Shown here: piece by piece, positions 42,496 to 50,742 of the stretch
How the letters are laid out: every line of letters begins with the position of its first letter
Numbering within the stretch: position 1 is the first letter of the stretch
DNA from: Chitinophagaceae bacterium
GTDB lineage: Bacteria > Bacteroidota > Bacteroidia > Chitinophagales > Chitinophagaceae
Reading direction: 5' to 3'
NCBI GenBank assembly: GCA_016721725.1
Contig: JADKHN010000001.1
Coordinates: 1,302,001-1,366,000 of the forward strand
DNA: 64,000 bases
The notes under the pieces: generated by a model
Told to the model about the DNA's origin: nothing
Database searches by the model: none
What the model saw: only the letters and a program-made list of their open reading frames with translations
Made by a program: the position numbers and the translations under genes

Positions 42496-45360
42496 TTATT
42501 TAAAATGCATGTCCTTCTTATTCCCTTCCACATCCAGCTCAACGATCTCGTAACCGAGTTTCTGGATCCCGGGAAGGATCTTCGCCTTATCACCCACCAG
42601 TAAAATGTTCATCTTATCCAGCACCAGCCATTTTTTACTAAGGGCAGCCATCTCTTTTTTGGTCAGGCCAGCCAGGATCTTGTTCTGCTGCTGTACAAAA
42701 TTGCCGGGCAGGTTATAATCCAGGATACGACGGATAAAGCCGGCTTTCTGAACTCCGGTCTCGTATTGCAGGGCGTCGCGCTGACCGATCGCGTTCTTGG
42801 TAAAGGTCAGTTCCTCATCCGTGATCCCTTTTTCAGCGTATTCGCGGATGTCTTTGATGGTCTCAGCCAAAGCGCTGTCGGTGGCATCGGCGCGGATACC
42901 CGAACTAAAGGTATAGTTTCCGGTAAACTCATCTCCGCTGAATGAGGAACGGGCGCCGTAGGTCCAGCCTTTCTCTTCCCGAAGGTTCATGTTCAGACGG
43001 CTGTTGAAAGATCCGCCCAGCGCAAAGTTCATCAGCCCCGCCTTGTAATAATCTCCGGTTGCGTCGTACTTCAGACCGGTCACATAACCCACCCTGAATT
43101 CGGTCTGCGCACCCTTGGGCACATCCACCACGAAAATTTTTGTCTTATCAACAGCCGGTACCGCTTCCGGTTTGGGCAGGGTGATCTTTTTGTTGGGCAG
43201 TTTGTCCAGGAAAGCCAGTTTAGGCAGGATCTCGTTCTCCGTGATGTCGCCCACCACCACCACCTTGGTTCCCTGGGAGGTCATATAATCATTGTAATAT
43301 TTCTGCACATCGGCCAGGGTCAGGTTCCTGATGGTGTATTCGGTTCCGTTATCACTCATGCCGAGTATGTTGTACGGACCATAATTGATTTTGTTATACA
43401 CTTCCGTTGCGATCGTGGCAGGTTGCGATTTTGTTTGCTTGAACCTTTCCAGGGCCTGCTTTTGCAGGCGGTCGAAAGCCTCCGGCGTGAATTTTGGATT
43501 GAACAGCCTTTCCTGCAGCAGGTCGATGGTCTTGTCGAGGTTTTTCTTCAGGCACTGAACGTTCACATTCATGCTGTTCAGGTCATTGCTGAAGCTGATG
43601 TTGCTACCCAGCTTCTGCAGTTCAACGCTCAGCTGTTCAGCGGAATAATTTTTCGTGTCTTCGCCCATCATGCTGGCCACCATGCCGGCCAACCCGATCT
43701 TCGCCGTATCATTGGCCTGTGCGAGGTGACCGCCCGGAATGCTGATGGACAGGGTTACGGTGGGCAATTCGGCATTCATGGTGCCGATCATTTTAATGCC
43801 GTTGGGCAGGTCCTTTTTCCAGAACGGAGGAACCTTAACCACCGGGTTCGGACCATTGCCGGGTATCTTGGTCCGGTCGAAATTGTCCTTCCCCTTTGTA
43901 TAGGTCAGGCCATTGTAACCATAATCCGGATGCTTATACATGGAAGGGTCGATCAGGTAATTATCGGGAGCCGCCACCCATTTATCCTTGTCTTTATCCT
44001 GGGCCTTGGTGAGCACGCTGACCGTAACGTTATGTTTGCCCTTGATGTATTCGTTGTACACCCTCCATACGTCTTCTTTGGTCACGGCACGAAAGCGCTC
44101 AAGCAATATGCTTATCATGTTAGGATTACCGGTGTAGGTCTGGAAAGCCGCCAGTTGCGAAACCTTTCCGGAAATACTTTGCAGGCGGTTCACGTAAGCG
44201 GCTTCCTGGCTCCCTTTGAATTTGTCGATATCCTCATCGGTGACCCCGCGTGCTTCGAAACTGGCGAGGGCCTGTTTGAGCAGGGAATCCATGGAGGCCA
44301 GCGATTTCCCCGGGTAAGGGGTGATGCTGAAGGAGAATTCCCCGGCCAGTTCATTCTGTGAACTGAACGCGCTTGCATTCAACGCTTTTTTGGTTTTCAC
44401 CAGTTCCTGGTAAAGGATGGAGGTCTTGCCCCGGCCAAGGATCTCGGCAAGGCAGGATAGCGCCGCCTGGTCGGCATGATAATCCGGGACGGTGGTATAG
44501 GCCTTGCTCATTTGCGGGATACGGGCGTAATTATCGGTGAAAGAAACATAGCGGTCGCTTTCCAGTTCCACTTTAGGCAAAACGGTCTTTTCAACGGCCG
44601 GCCCCTTGGGAATGGAGCTGAAATATTTCTCCACCAGCCTGATCACTTCTGCCGTGTTGACATCGCCGCCGATGGTGAGGGTGGCGTTATTGGGCCCGTA
44701 CCAGCGCAGGAAGAAATTTTTCAGGTCATTCACGTTAACCCGGTTCAGATCTTCGATATAACCGATGGTGAGCCAGCTGTAGGGATGGCCGTAAGGATAT
44801 AGATTCTTGGCGGTGAACTCACGCACCAGTCCATAAGGACGGTTGTCGTAATTCTGCCCGCGTTCATTCTTCACGGTGCTGCGCTGGTTCTCGAATTTTT
44901 CCTGCGTAACGGCATCGAGCAGGAAGCCCATACGGTCGGATTCGAGCCAAAGCATTTTTTCCAGCTGGTTGCTCGGCACTGTTTCATAATAATTGGTGCG
45001 GTCGGTATTGGTGCTTCCGTTCAGGGTTCCGCCCGCGTCGGTGATGATCCCGAAGTGTTGCCCCTTTTTCACATGGTCGCTGCCTTCGAACATCATGTGT
45101 TCAAAGAAATGGGCGAAGCCGCTCTTGCCGATCTCTTCCCGGGCGCTGCCCACGTGGTAGGTCACGTCTACGTGCACGATGGGGTCGCTGTGGTCTTCCG
45201 TAATGATCACGGTAAGCCCGTTGGGAAGCACATATTTAGAATAAGGAATGATGAGCTCATTGCCCTTCCGCTCGATCTTTTCAACCAGGCGGGCTTGTCC
45301 GAGCACGGAATTCAGGCAAAAAAGGCCTGCCGCAGCCAGTATTAGAATTTTCATTCTCAT
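42496..45360 (-). CDS. M16 family metallopeptidase (two-domain, secreted)
   Basis: 954 aa with signal peptide MRMKILILAAAGLFCLNSVLGQ. The N-terminal M16 half holds the inverted zinc motif HFFEHMMFEG (HxxEH) with the distal Glu in FENQRSTVKNERGQ. The C-terminal half (from about residue 510) is a second M16 domain with no zinc motif but with the conserved RxxxY region (LREEKGWTYGARSSF). This is the full-length single-chain, pitrilysin-like layout with one catalytic and one inactive half. It probably degrades peptides in the periplasm or at the cell surface. Ends next to the nested palindrome at 42456. Confidence 0.92.
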   Translation of the reverse strand: MRMKILILAAAGLFCLNSVLGQARLVEKIERKGNELIIPYSKYVLPNGLTVIITEDHSDPIVHVDVTYHVGSAREEIGKSGFAHFFEHMMFEGSDHVKKGQHFGIITDAGGTLNGSTNTDRTNYYETVPSNQLEKMLWLESDRMGFLLDAVTQEKFENQRSTVKNERGQNYDNRPYGLVREFTAKNLYPYGHPYSWLTIGYIEDLNRVNVNDLKNFFLRWYGPNNATLTIGGDVNTAEVIRLVEKYFSSIPKGPAVEKTVLPKVELESDRYVSFTDNYARIPQMSKAYTTVPDYHADQAALSCLAEILGRGKTSILYQELVKTKKALNASAFSSQNELAGEFSFSITPYPGKSLASMDSLLKQALASFEARGVTDEDIDKFKGSQEAAYVNRLQSISGKVSQLAAFQTYTGNPNMISILLERFRAVTKEDVWRVYNEYIKGKHNVTVSVLTKAQDKDKDKWVAAPDNYLIDPSMYKHPDYGYNGLTYTKGKDNFDRTKIPGNGPNPVVKVPPFWKKDLPNGIKMIGTMNAELPTVTLSISIPGGHLAQANDTAKIGLAGMVASMMGEDTKNYSAEQLSVELQKLGSNISFSNDLNSMNVNVQCLKKNLDKTIDLLQERLFNPKFTPEAFDRLQKQALERFKQTKSQPATIATEVYNKINYGPYNILGMSDNGTEYTIRNLTLADVQKYYNDYMTSQGTKVVVVGDITENEILPKLAFLDKLPNKKITLPKPEAVPAVDKTKIFVVDVPKGAQTEFRVGYVTGLKYDATGDYYKAGLMNFALGGSFNSRLNMNLREEKGWTYGARSSFSGDEFTGNYTFSSGIRADATDSALAETIKDIREYAEKGITDEELTFTKNAIGQRDALQYETGVQKAGFIRRILDYNLPGNFVQQQNKILAGLTKKEMAALSKKWLVLDKMNILLVGDKAKILPGIQKLGYEIVELDVEGNKKDMHFK

Positions 45361-45451
45361 GATTTGGTTTTTAGGAACTCAAATTAATCCAAAAACGGTG
45401 AGTAATCCAGCCGTTGGTCAAATAGTTTTATATTATCCTTGTCTTTCTGTA

Positions 45452-45459
45452 TAATTTTG
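45452..45459 (+). promoter_or_regulatory. -7 promoter box TAATTTTG
   Basis: Perfect TAnnTTTG, 17 bp before the ATG at 45477; predicted leader about 14 nt. Confidence 0.5.
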
Positions 45460-45476
45460 TCTAAAATAAATTCACC

Positions 45477-46268
45477 ATGCGCAGTAACCATGAAATCGAT
45501 TACCGTATTTACGGGGAAGAACTTCAGTTCGTAGAAATTGAACTGGATCCCAATGAGACCGCCATCGCCGAAAGCGGCGCCTTTATGATGATGGACAACG
45601 GCATTGAGATGAATACCCTATTCGGCGACGGCAGCCAGCAGCAGGATACCGGCTTCTTAGGCAAACTGTTCAGCGCCGGCAAACGCTTGCTGGTGGGGGA
45701 GAGCCTGTTCATGACGGCATTTACCAATGCCGGGCAGGGAAAGAAACGCGTCAGTTTCGCCGCGCCCTACACCGGAAAGATCATCGTGTTTGACCTGCAG
45801 CAGCTGGGCGGCAAGATCATCGCACAGAAAGACGCTTTCTTATGCGCCGCCAAGGGCGTGAGCATCGGCATTGAATTCCAGAAAAGACTGGGAACCGGCA
45901 TTTTCGGTGGCGAAGGATTCATCATGGAAAAGCTGGAAGGCGACGGACTGGCTTTTGCCCATGCGGGAGGCTATGTGGTGGAAAGGGAATTGCAGGCCGG
46001 GGAGGTGTTAAAAGTGGATACCGGTTGCGTAGTGGCTTATACCGCCGGCATTGATTTCGACATCGAGTTCATCCGCGGGATCAAGAACTGGATGTTCGGC
46101 GGCGAAGGATTGTTCTTCGCCAAACTGCAGGGGCCTGGAAAAGTGTGGTTACAATCATTGCCCATCAGCCGCTTGGCGGGCCGGATCATGCAGTATGGAA
46201 CGTACAATCGAAAGGAAGAAGGAAGTATCCTGGGCGGTTTGGGCAACCTGCTCGACGGAAAGGAATAA
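45477..46268 (+). CDS. TIGR00266/AIM24 family protein
   Basis: 263 aa, matching the TIGR00266 family: ELDPNETAIAESGAFMMMDNGIEMNT at the start, GESLFMTAFTNAGQGKKRVSFAAPYTGKI in the middle and GGYVVERELQAGEVLKVDTGCVVAYT later, all in a beta-sandwich with threefold pseudo-symmetry. The family is related to mitochondrial AIM24; the bacterial function is unknown. Single-gene unit with its own promoter, followed by the hairpin repeat array. Confidence 0.9.
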   Translation: MRSNHEIDYRIYGEELQFVEIELDPNETAIAESGAFMMMDNGIEMNTLFGDGSQQQDTGFLGKLFSAGKRLLVGESLFMTAFTNAGQGKKRVSFAAPYTGKIIVFDLQQLGGKIIAQKDAFLCAAKGVSIGIEFQKRLGTGIFGGEGFIMEKLEGDGLAFAHAGGYVVERELQAGEVLKVDTGCVVAYTAGIDFDIEFIRGIKNWMFGGEGLFFAKLQGPGKVWLQSLPISRLAGRIMQYGTYNRKEEGSILGGLGNLLDGKE

Positions 46269-46332
46269 GGCAAATTGCCAATCCAGCAGGGGTATATTAA
46301 TACCCTTCGCGATATTTCGGCAATGATTGTTC

Positions 46333-47428
46333 ATAAAGATTACAGTGAAAAGGTTGCGCCGCTCCGCGGCGCATTCCTTTCAATCCGATTTATTCTACCA
46401 GGCTCGCGTCGCTAACGCGACGAAACCCTTCAATCCGATGTTTTCAGCCAGGTTCACATCGCTGTAATGGTGATGTTCCCATTTCGTTTTTTTTCTACCG
46501 GGCTCGTTTCGCTAACGCGATGAATCCCTCATTTCGATGTTTTCAGCCCGGTTCAAATCGCTGTAACGGTGATGTTCCTATTTCGTTTTCTCTCTGCCAG
46601 GATCAATCCGCTTTTTTCTACCGGGCTCGTGTCGCTAACGCGACTGATCCCTCATTTCGATGTTTTCATCCAGTTTCACATCGCTGAAATGGTGATGTTC
46701 CTATTTCGTTTTTTTTCTACCGGGCTCGTGTCGCTAACGCGACGAGGCATCTATTTTGTTGTTTATATCTATGCTCATGTTGAAAAACACTACGGAAAGC
46801 ATTCCCATGATCCGTCGTAAAAGCCTTCGCTTCGTGAGTTCTCAGCCACGTAGTGGCAATCGCCTGGTAAAAAAGAGCCATCGTGTTGAATGCCGTCGCG
46901 TAGCGACGGAACAATGATTGTTGCATCGCTTGGATGATAATAGATTATAAAGATTCCAAGGAATAGGTTGCGCCGCTCCCCGGCGCATTCCATTCAATCC
47001 GTTTTTTTTCTACCGGGCTCGTGTCGCTAACGCGACTGATCCCTCATTTCGATGTTTTCAGCCAGGTTCACATCGCTGTAAAGGGGATGTTCCTATTTCG
47101 TTTTTTCTCTGCCAGGCTCAATCCGCATTATTCTACCGGGCTCGTGTCGCTAACGCGACTGATCCCTCATTTCGATGTTTTCAGCCAGTTTCACATCGCT
47201 GTAATGGGGATGTTCCCATTTCGTTTTTCTCTACCGGCTCAATTCGCTGACTCGACGATGCAACTATTTTGTTGTTTTCATCCATGCTCATGTTGAATAA
47301 AACTACGGAATGAATTCCTATCGTCCGCTGTAAAAGCCTTCGCCTCATGAGTTCTCAGCCACGTAGTGGCAATAGCCTGGTAGAAAAGAGCCATCGTGTT
47401 GAATACCGTCGCGTAGCGACGGAACAAT
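46333..47428. repeat. Hairpin-rich repeat array, two macro-copies beside a Y1 transposase
   Basis: Gene-free 1.1 kb made of two related blocks (about 46333-46915 and 46947-47428). Each begins with TGCGCCG..CGGCGCA (46355-46373, 46969-46987). Each then has runs of units around the hairpin GTCGC-TAAC-GCGAC (46407, 46507, 46631, 46730, then 47023, 47146; spacing alternates near 100 and 124 bp). Each ends with GCCAC-GTA-GTGGC (46845, 47358) and CCGTCGC-GTA-GCGACGG (46893, 47406). Unit bodies share phrases such as CTCATTTCGATGTTTTCA and TTCACATCGCTGTAA. The array stops 16 bp before the transposase stop codon. It resembles REP/BIME arrays mobilised by RAYT enzymes. Confidence 0.85.
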
Positions 47429-47444
47429 AGAGGTATGCAAAATA

Positions 47445-47918
47445 TCACATGTTGGATGAGGTAATCTCATGAAATAAATAGCGTTGGTCATATTCAAGAC
47501 CCGACCTGTCCAATATCTCCCGGTATTCCTCAATAAACGTCTTCTTCCGGTGATGCATTTGTTGGTTATGCACATAGGCGATCAACCGGGGCAGATCAGT
47601 TTTAGAACAACTGAATGCCCCGAATCCATCCTGCCACCTGAATCGCCCGGGAACAAATCCTGATTTGTTGATCCAGGCAGATGAATCTCCTTTGATATCC
47701 TGCATCAGTTCTGATAGTGACTGGGTCGGCCGCATACCCAAAACCAAGTGCATATGGTCGGGCATCCCGTTAATCGCCAACGTCTTATGTCCGTTGTTGG
47801 CCGCGATGGCGATCATATACAGGTACAACCTTTCCTTCCAGCGGTCGCTGATCAGGGAAACCCGGTTTTGTACCGCAAAGACGATATGCAGATGGATCTG
47901 GGTGTAGGTATTCGCCAT
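47445..47918 (-). CDS. Y1 (HUH) transposase, IS200-like / REP-associated tyrosine transposase
   Basis: 157 aa from the ATG at 47918 (MANTYTQIHLHIVFAVQNR), the family's standard start; the 14 residues before it are discarded. The HUH motif is MPDHMHLVLG (His55 and His57) and the catalytic Tyr is Tyr115 in RLIAYVHNQQMHH. Such enzymes cut and rejoin single-stranded DNA at hairpins. No TnpB is nearby. The intact active site and the hairpin array touching its 3' end fit a RAYT with its REP targets better than a free IS200. Promoter not obvious. Confidence 0.9.
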   Translation of the reverse strand: MANTYTQIHLHIVFAVQNRVSLISDRWKERLYLYMIAIAANNGHKTLAINGMPDHMHLVLGMRPTQSLSELMQDIKGDSSAWINKSGFVPGRFRWQDGFGAFSCSKTDLPRLIAYVHNQQMHHRKKTFIEEYREILDRSGLEYDQRYLFHEITSSNM

Positions 47919-48129
47919 AATTTTTTTTTCAAATTTCCCCATTCCTCGTTCTGTAGCCATAGTGAAAAACCCGGGTTCTAAAAGATTTTTCTCCCTGGGA
48001 TATCAGTTTTTTCCCTTTTAAATCAACTCTGGCTGACCTTTATTCAAAATTGCTCTGGAAGCGGATTTTCGTATGCACTTGAGGAGATCCACTTCCGGTT
48101 ATGGATGCGTTAAAAAAAATCAGTAAAAA

Positions 48130-48162
48130 TTTGGCTGTCCAATCATATTAATCGTATATTTG
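48130..48162 (+). promoter_or_regulatory. arsR promoter (-33 TTTG, -7 TATATTTG)
   Basis: TTTG at 48130-48133 and TATATTTG at 48155-48162, separated by 21 bp, both perfect. Predicted transcription start about 48166, 14 nt before the arsR ATG. An ArsR operator would be expected to overlap this region. Confidence 0.65.
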
Positions 48163-48179
48163 CGATATAAAATAAAAAC

Positions 48180-48515
48180 ATGGCCATTCATAAGAAAGAA
48201 TCGTTCTCACAAAAAGAGCAGGACCTGGCCGAATTCGCCAAGGCCCTCGCCCACCCGGCACGGATCGCCATACTGAAAGTGCTGGCCCAGCACAATGAAT
48301 GCATTTGCGGCCAGATCGTGGATGTTTTACCCCTGGCCCAAAGTACGGTTAGCCAGCATTTGAAAGAATTGAAGAACGCGGGATTGATCAACGGAACGGT
48401 TGATGGCCCCCGAAGCTGTTATTGCATCAACTGGAAGGCCTTCTCGACATTCATGGGCGAGTTCAGTTTTCTGTTCAATAAGCTCAAAGTGCAAAATGAA
48501 AAAGCCTGTTGTTAA
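48180..48515 (+). CDS. arsR: ArsR/SmtB family arsenic-responsive repressor
   Basis: 111 aa winged-helix regulator. The recognition region is GQIVDVLPLAQSTVSQHLKELKNAGLI, preceded by NECICG, a CxC pair (Cys41, Cys43) at the start of the DNA-reading helix as in As(III)-sensing ArsR proteins. Further cysteines at 80 and 82 (SCYC) and the C-terminal pair 110-111 could add metalloid ligands. In the absence of arsenite it should repress the arsR-arsM-arsC unit. The best-defined promoter of the window precedes it. Confidence 0.88.
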   Translation: MAIHKKESFSQKEQDLAEFAKALAHPARIAILKVLAQHNECICGQIVDVLPLAQSTVSQHLKELKNAGLINGTVDGPRSCYCINWKAFSTFMGEFSFLFNKLKVQNEKACC

Positions 48516-48547
48516 ACCCGATCATTAACATCAAAAAAAATAATGTC

Positions 48548-49405
48548 ATGAACAACGAAACTCAGATCAAGGAATTAGTAAAGGAAAAATATGCCGCTAT
48601 CGCGGAACAATCCAAAGACCAGAATAGTAGCTCCTGTTGTGGCGCTACCTCCTCCTGCTGCGGGGACGAAGTATACAATATCATGGCCGATGATTACACC
48701 AAAATGGAAGGCTATAACCCCGACGCCGACCTGGGACTGGGTTGCGGACTGCCCACCGAATTCGCCAAAATGAAGGCCGGTGATACGGTCATCGACCTGG
48801 GCAGCGGCGCCGGTAACGACGCCTTCATCGCCCGACGGGTGGTCGGCGACCAGGGCAAGGTACTGGGCATCGATTTCACGGAAGCGATGATCAGCCGGGC
48901 CAGGGCCAATGCGGAGAAACTCCAGTATAATAATGTTGAATTCCGGCTGGGGGATATAGACAGCATGCCGGTTACCGCCAATTACGCCGATGTGATCGTC
49001 AGCAACTGCGTGCTCAACCTGGTCCCCAACAAACACAAAGTATTCAGTGAGATCTATCGTGTTTTGAAACCCGGTGCTCATTTCTCCATCTCCGACATCG
49101 TGCTCGAAGGAGCGTTGCCGGCCAAATGGCGCGATGTGGCAGAATTCTATGCGGGTTGTGTGAGCGGCGCCGTACAAAAACAGGTTTACCTCGAAATGAT
49201 CACTGATGCCGGTTTTAAAAATATCAGTTTGCAAAAGGAAAAAGAGATCATCATTCCGGATGATATATTGGGGAATTACCTGAGTACGGAAGAGATCGCC
49301 GAATACAAACAGGGCAAAACAAAGATCACCAGCATCACCCTCTATGCTGAAAAACCAGCCAAGGACGAACGCAAATGCTGTGAACCCGGAAGCGGGTGTT
49401 GTTAG
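48548..49405 (+). CDS. arsM: Arsenite S-adenosylmethionine methyltransferase
   Basis: 285 aa from the ATG at 48548, 33 bp after arsR. The class I SAM-binding motif is VIDLGSGAGND (residues 81-91). Cysteines matching the three As(III)-binding positions of ArsM occur at LGLGCGL (Cys66), VSNCVLNL and FYAGCVSGA. Extra Cys-rich stretches, CCGATSSCC near residue 30 and KCCEPGSGCC at the end, are typical of bacterial ArsM. It converts arsenite to methylated arsenicals, with thiols as reductant. Grouped with arsR and arsC. Confidence 0.93.
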   Translation: MNNETQIKELVKEKYAAIAEQSKDQNSSSCCGATSSCCGDEVYNIMADDYTKMEGYNPDADLGLGCGLPTEFAKMKAGDTVIDLGSGAGNDAFIARRVVGDQGKVLGIDFTEAMISRARANAEKLQYNNVEFRLGDIDSMPVTANYADVIVSNCVLNLVPNKHKVFSEIYRVLKPGAHFSISDIVLEGALPAKWRDVAEFYAGCVSGAVQKQVYLEMITDAGFKNISLQKEKEIIIPDDILGNYLSTEEIAEYKQGKTKITSITLYAEKPAKDERKCCEPGSGCC

Positions 49406-49440
49406 TCACAATTTTCTAATCACAAAAAAGTAAAGCCATG

Positions 49441-49473
49441 AGCTTTGGCAAAGTCTAAAACTTTGCCAAAGCT
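49441..49473. repeat. Nested palindromic hairpin between arsM and arsC
   Basis: AGCTTTGGCAAAGT, loop CTAAA, ACTTTGCCAAAGCT: a 14-bp perfect stem. Each arm contains an odd palindrome (CTTTG-N-CAAAG), the same design as the hairpins at 40438 and 42456 but with a different sequence. It lies within the ars unit, 16 bp before the arsC start, and could reduce arsC expression. Confidence 0.75.
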
Positions 49474-49488
49474 TTTCAAATTCAACTG

Positions 49489-49884
49489 ATGAAAAAGAAA
49501 CTGCTTTTCGTCTGTATCGAAAACAGCAACCGCTCGCAAATGAGCCAGGCCTTTGCCACTATGCTCGGTGGTGAAGACGTTGAAGCCTTTAGCGCGGGGA
49601 GCAGGCCCAGCGGTATCGTAAACCCAAAAGCCATCGCCGCCATGAAGGAATTGGGTTACGATCTTTCGAAACACGATTCAAAATCTTTGGATGAGGTGAA
49701 GGCCTTTGCGCCTTTCGACGCGGTGGTGACGATGGGATGTGGCGATGCCTGTCCCTGGATGCCCGCCAAACAGTTCATCGACTGGCAGATCCCAGATCCG
49801 AAGTATATGGAACGAAAAGAATTTAATGAAGTGCGTGACCTGATCGCTAAAAAGGTCAAGGACCTCATCGAATCACTTAAATAA
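49489..49884 (+). CDS. arsC: Arsenate reductase (thioredoxin-coupled, low-MW phosphatase type)
   Basis: 131 aa. The P-loop is VCIENSNRSQMSQAF, with nucleophile Cys9 and Arg15 (CX5R). The redox pair is MGCGDACP (Cys84, Cys88) and the general acid Asp103 lies in IPDPK. This is the three-cysteine thioredoxin-dependent class found in Gram-positives and Bacteroidota. It reduces arsenate to arsenite, which ArsM next door can methylate. Followed by a bidirectional terminator. Confidence 0.93.
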   Translation: MKKKLLFVCIENSNRSQMSQAFATMLGGEDVEAFSAGSRPSGIVNPKAIAAMKELGYDLSKHDSKSLDEVKAFAPFDAVVTMGCGDACPWMPAKQFIDWQIPDPKYMERKEFNEVRDLIAKKVKDLIESLK

Positions 49885-49912
49885 AAAAGATCCCGCTTGC
49901 GGGATCTTTTTT
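49883..49912. terminator. Bidirectional terminator between arsC and Bax inhibitor-1 gene
   Basis: Eight-bp stem GATCCCGC/GCGGGATC with a 2-nt loop, flanked by A and T runs, between convergent genes. Confidence 0.85.
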
Positions 49913-49929
49913 ATATCATATAATATGTT

Positions 49930-50691
49930 CTATCGTTTACTGATCTTAGATAACAAACGAAGGATCTCCAGGTATAACCAAACAATGGTCACCAGCAGGC
50001 CGAAAGCTCCATACCATTCCATGTATTTAGGCGCGCCCAGTGCGGCTCCCTGCTCGATCATATCGAAATCAAGGATGAGGTTCAACGCGGCCAGCGCCAC
50101 CACAAAAACGGAGAAGCCGATGCCCATGGCACTGCCTTCATGCAGGAAAGGGATATCGATACCGAACATGCCCAGCACCCAGCTGATCAGGTAAAATATG
50201 GCGATCCCGGCAGTTGCGGTAATCACGATAGACTTGAATTTCTCAGTGGCCCTGATGATCTTGAAACTATACAACAGGTACATCGCGATGGCGGTGCCAA
50301 AGGTTAGTCCTACAGCGTTGATCACGATACCCGGCGCCTGTTCTGCGAAGGCGAAATTATAATAGGCCGAAATGGCGCCCACAAACAATCCTTCCAGTAA
50401 AGCGTAAGCCGGTGCCAGGTAAGGACTCCATTCTTTTTTGAAAATCAATACGATCGCCACGACCAGTCCGCCGAAAGCGCCGATATAGATCAGGGGCTGA
50501 ACATTTCCCCCTTCCGCGAATTCCTTCCAGGAGTAAAAGGCCGTTCCCATCACCATTAAGAACAGGAACCCGAATTTGTTGAGCGTACCCCGTACCGTCA
50601 TCGCGTTCTCATGGGTGACCACATCATCCAGTACCGTATCCTTGAATTTCTTTTCGGAGAGGGTCGGATTACCCGATTGAAATAATGCCAT
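49930..50691 (-). CDS. Bax inhibitor-1/YccA family membrane protein
   Basis: 253 aa with seven hydrophobic helices. SPYLAPAYALLEGLFVGAISAYYN and the C-terminal LNLILDFDMIEQGAALGAPKYMEWYGAFGLLVTIVWLYLEILRLL carry the Asp residues of the BI-1 pH/Ca2+ sensing site. The N-terminal 30 residues (MALFQSGNPTLSEKKFKD) are a soluble tail seen in Bacteroidota members. A calcium-leak role is known for a related Bacillus protein; function here is inferred only. Confidence 0.9.
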   Translation of the reverse strand: MALFQSGNPTLSEKKFKDTVLDDVVTHENAMTVRGTLNKFGFLFLMVMGTAFYSWKEFAEGGNVQPLIYIGAFGGLVVAIVLIFKKEWSPYLAPAYALLEGLFVGAISAYYNFAFAEQAPGIVINAVGLTFGTAIAMYLLYSFKIIRATEKFKSIVITATAGIAIFYLISWVLGMFGIDIPFLHEGSAMGIGFSVFVVALAALNLILDFDMIEQGAALGAPKYMEWYGAFGLLVTIVWLYLEILRLLSKISKR

Positions 50692-50742
50692 AGTTTGAAT
50701 ATTTAGAATTTAAAATTAGGGTTTTTATCAAAAAACGGTTCG

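Noticed and set aside
43423..44361. Plus-strand frame of 312 codons inside the M16 peptidase gene
   Set aside because: Antisense to conserved M16 sequence, no family features and no promoter.
46333..47428. Repeat array read as a CRISPR
   Set aside because: The repeats are hairpins of different types at spacings near 100 and 124 bp, the sequence between them is also repeated rather than unique, and there are no cas genes.
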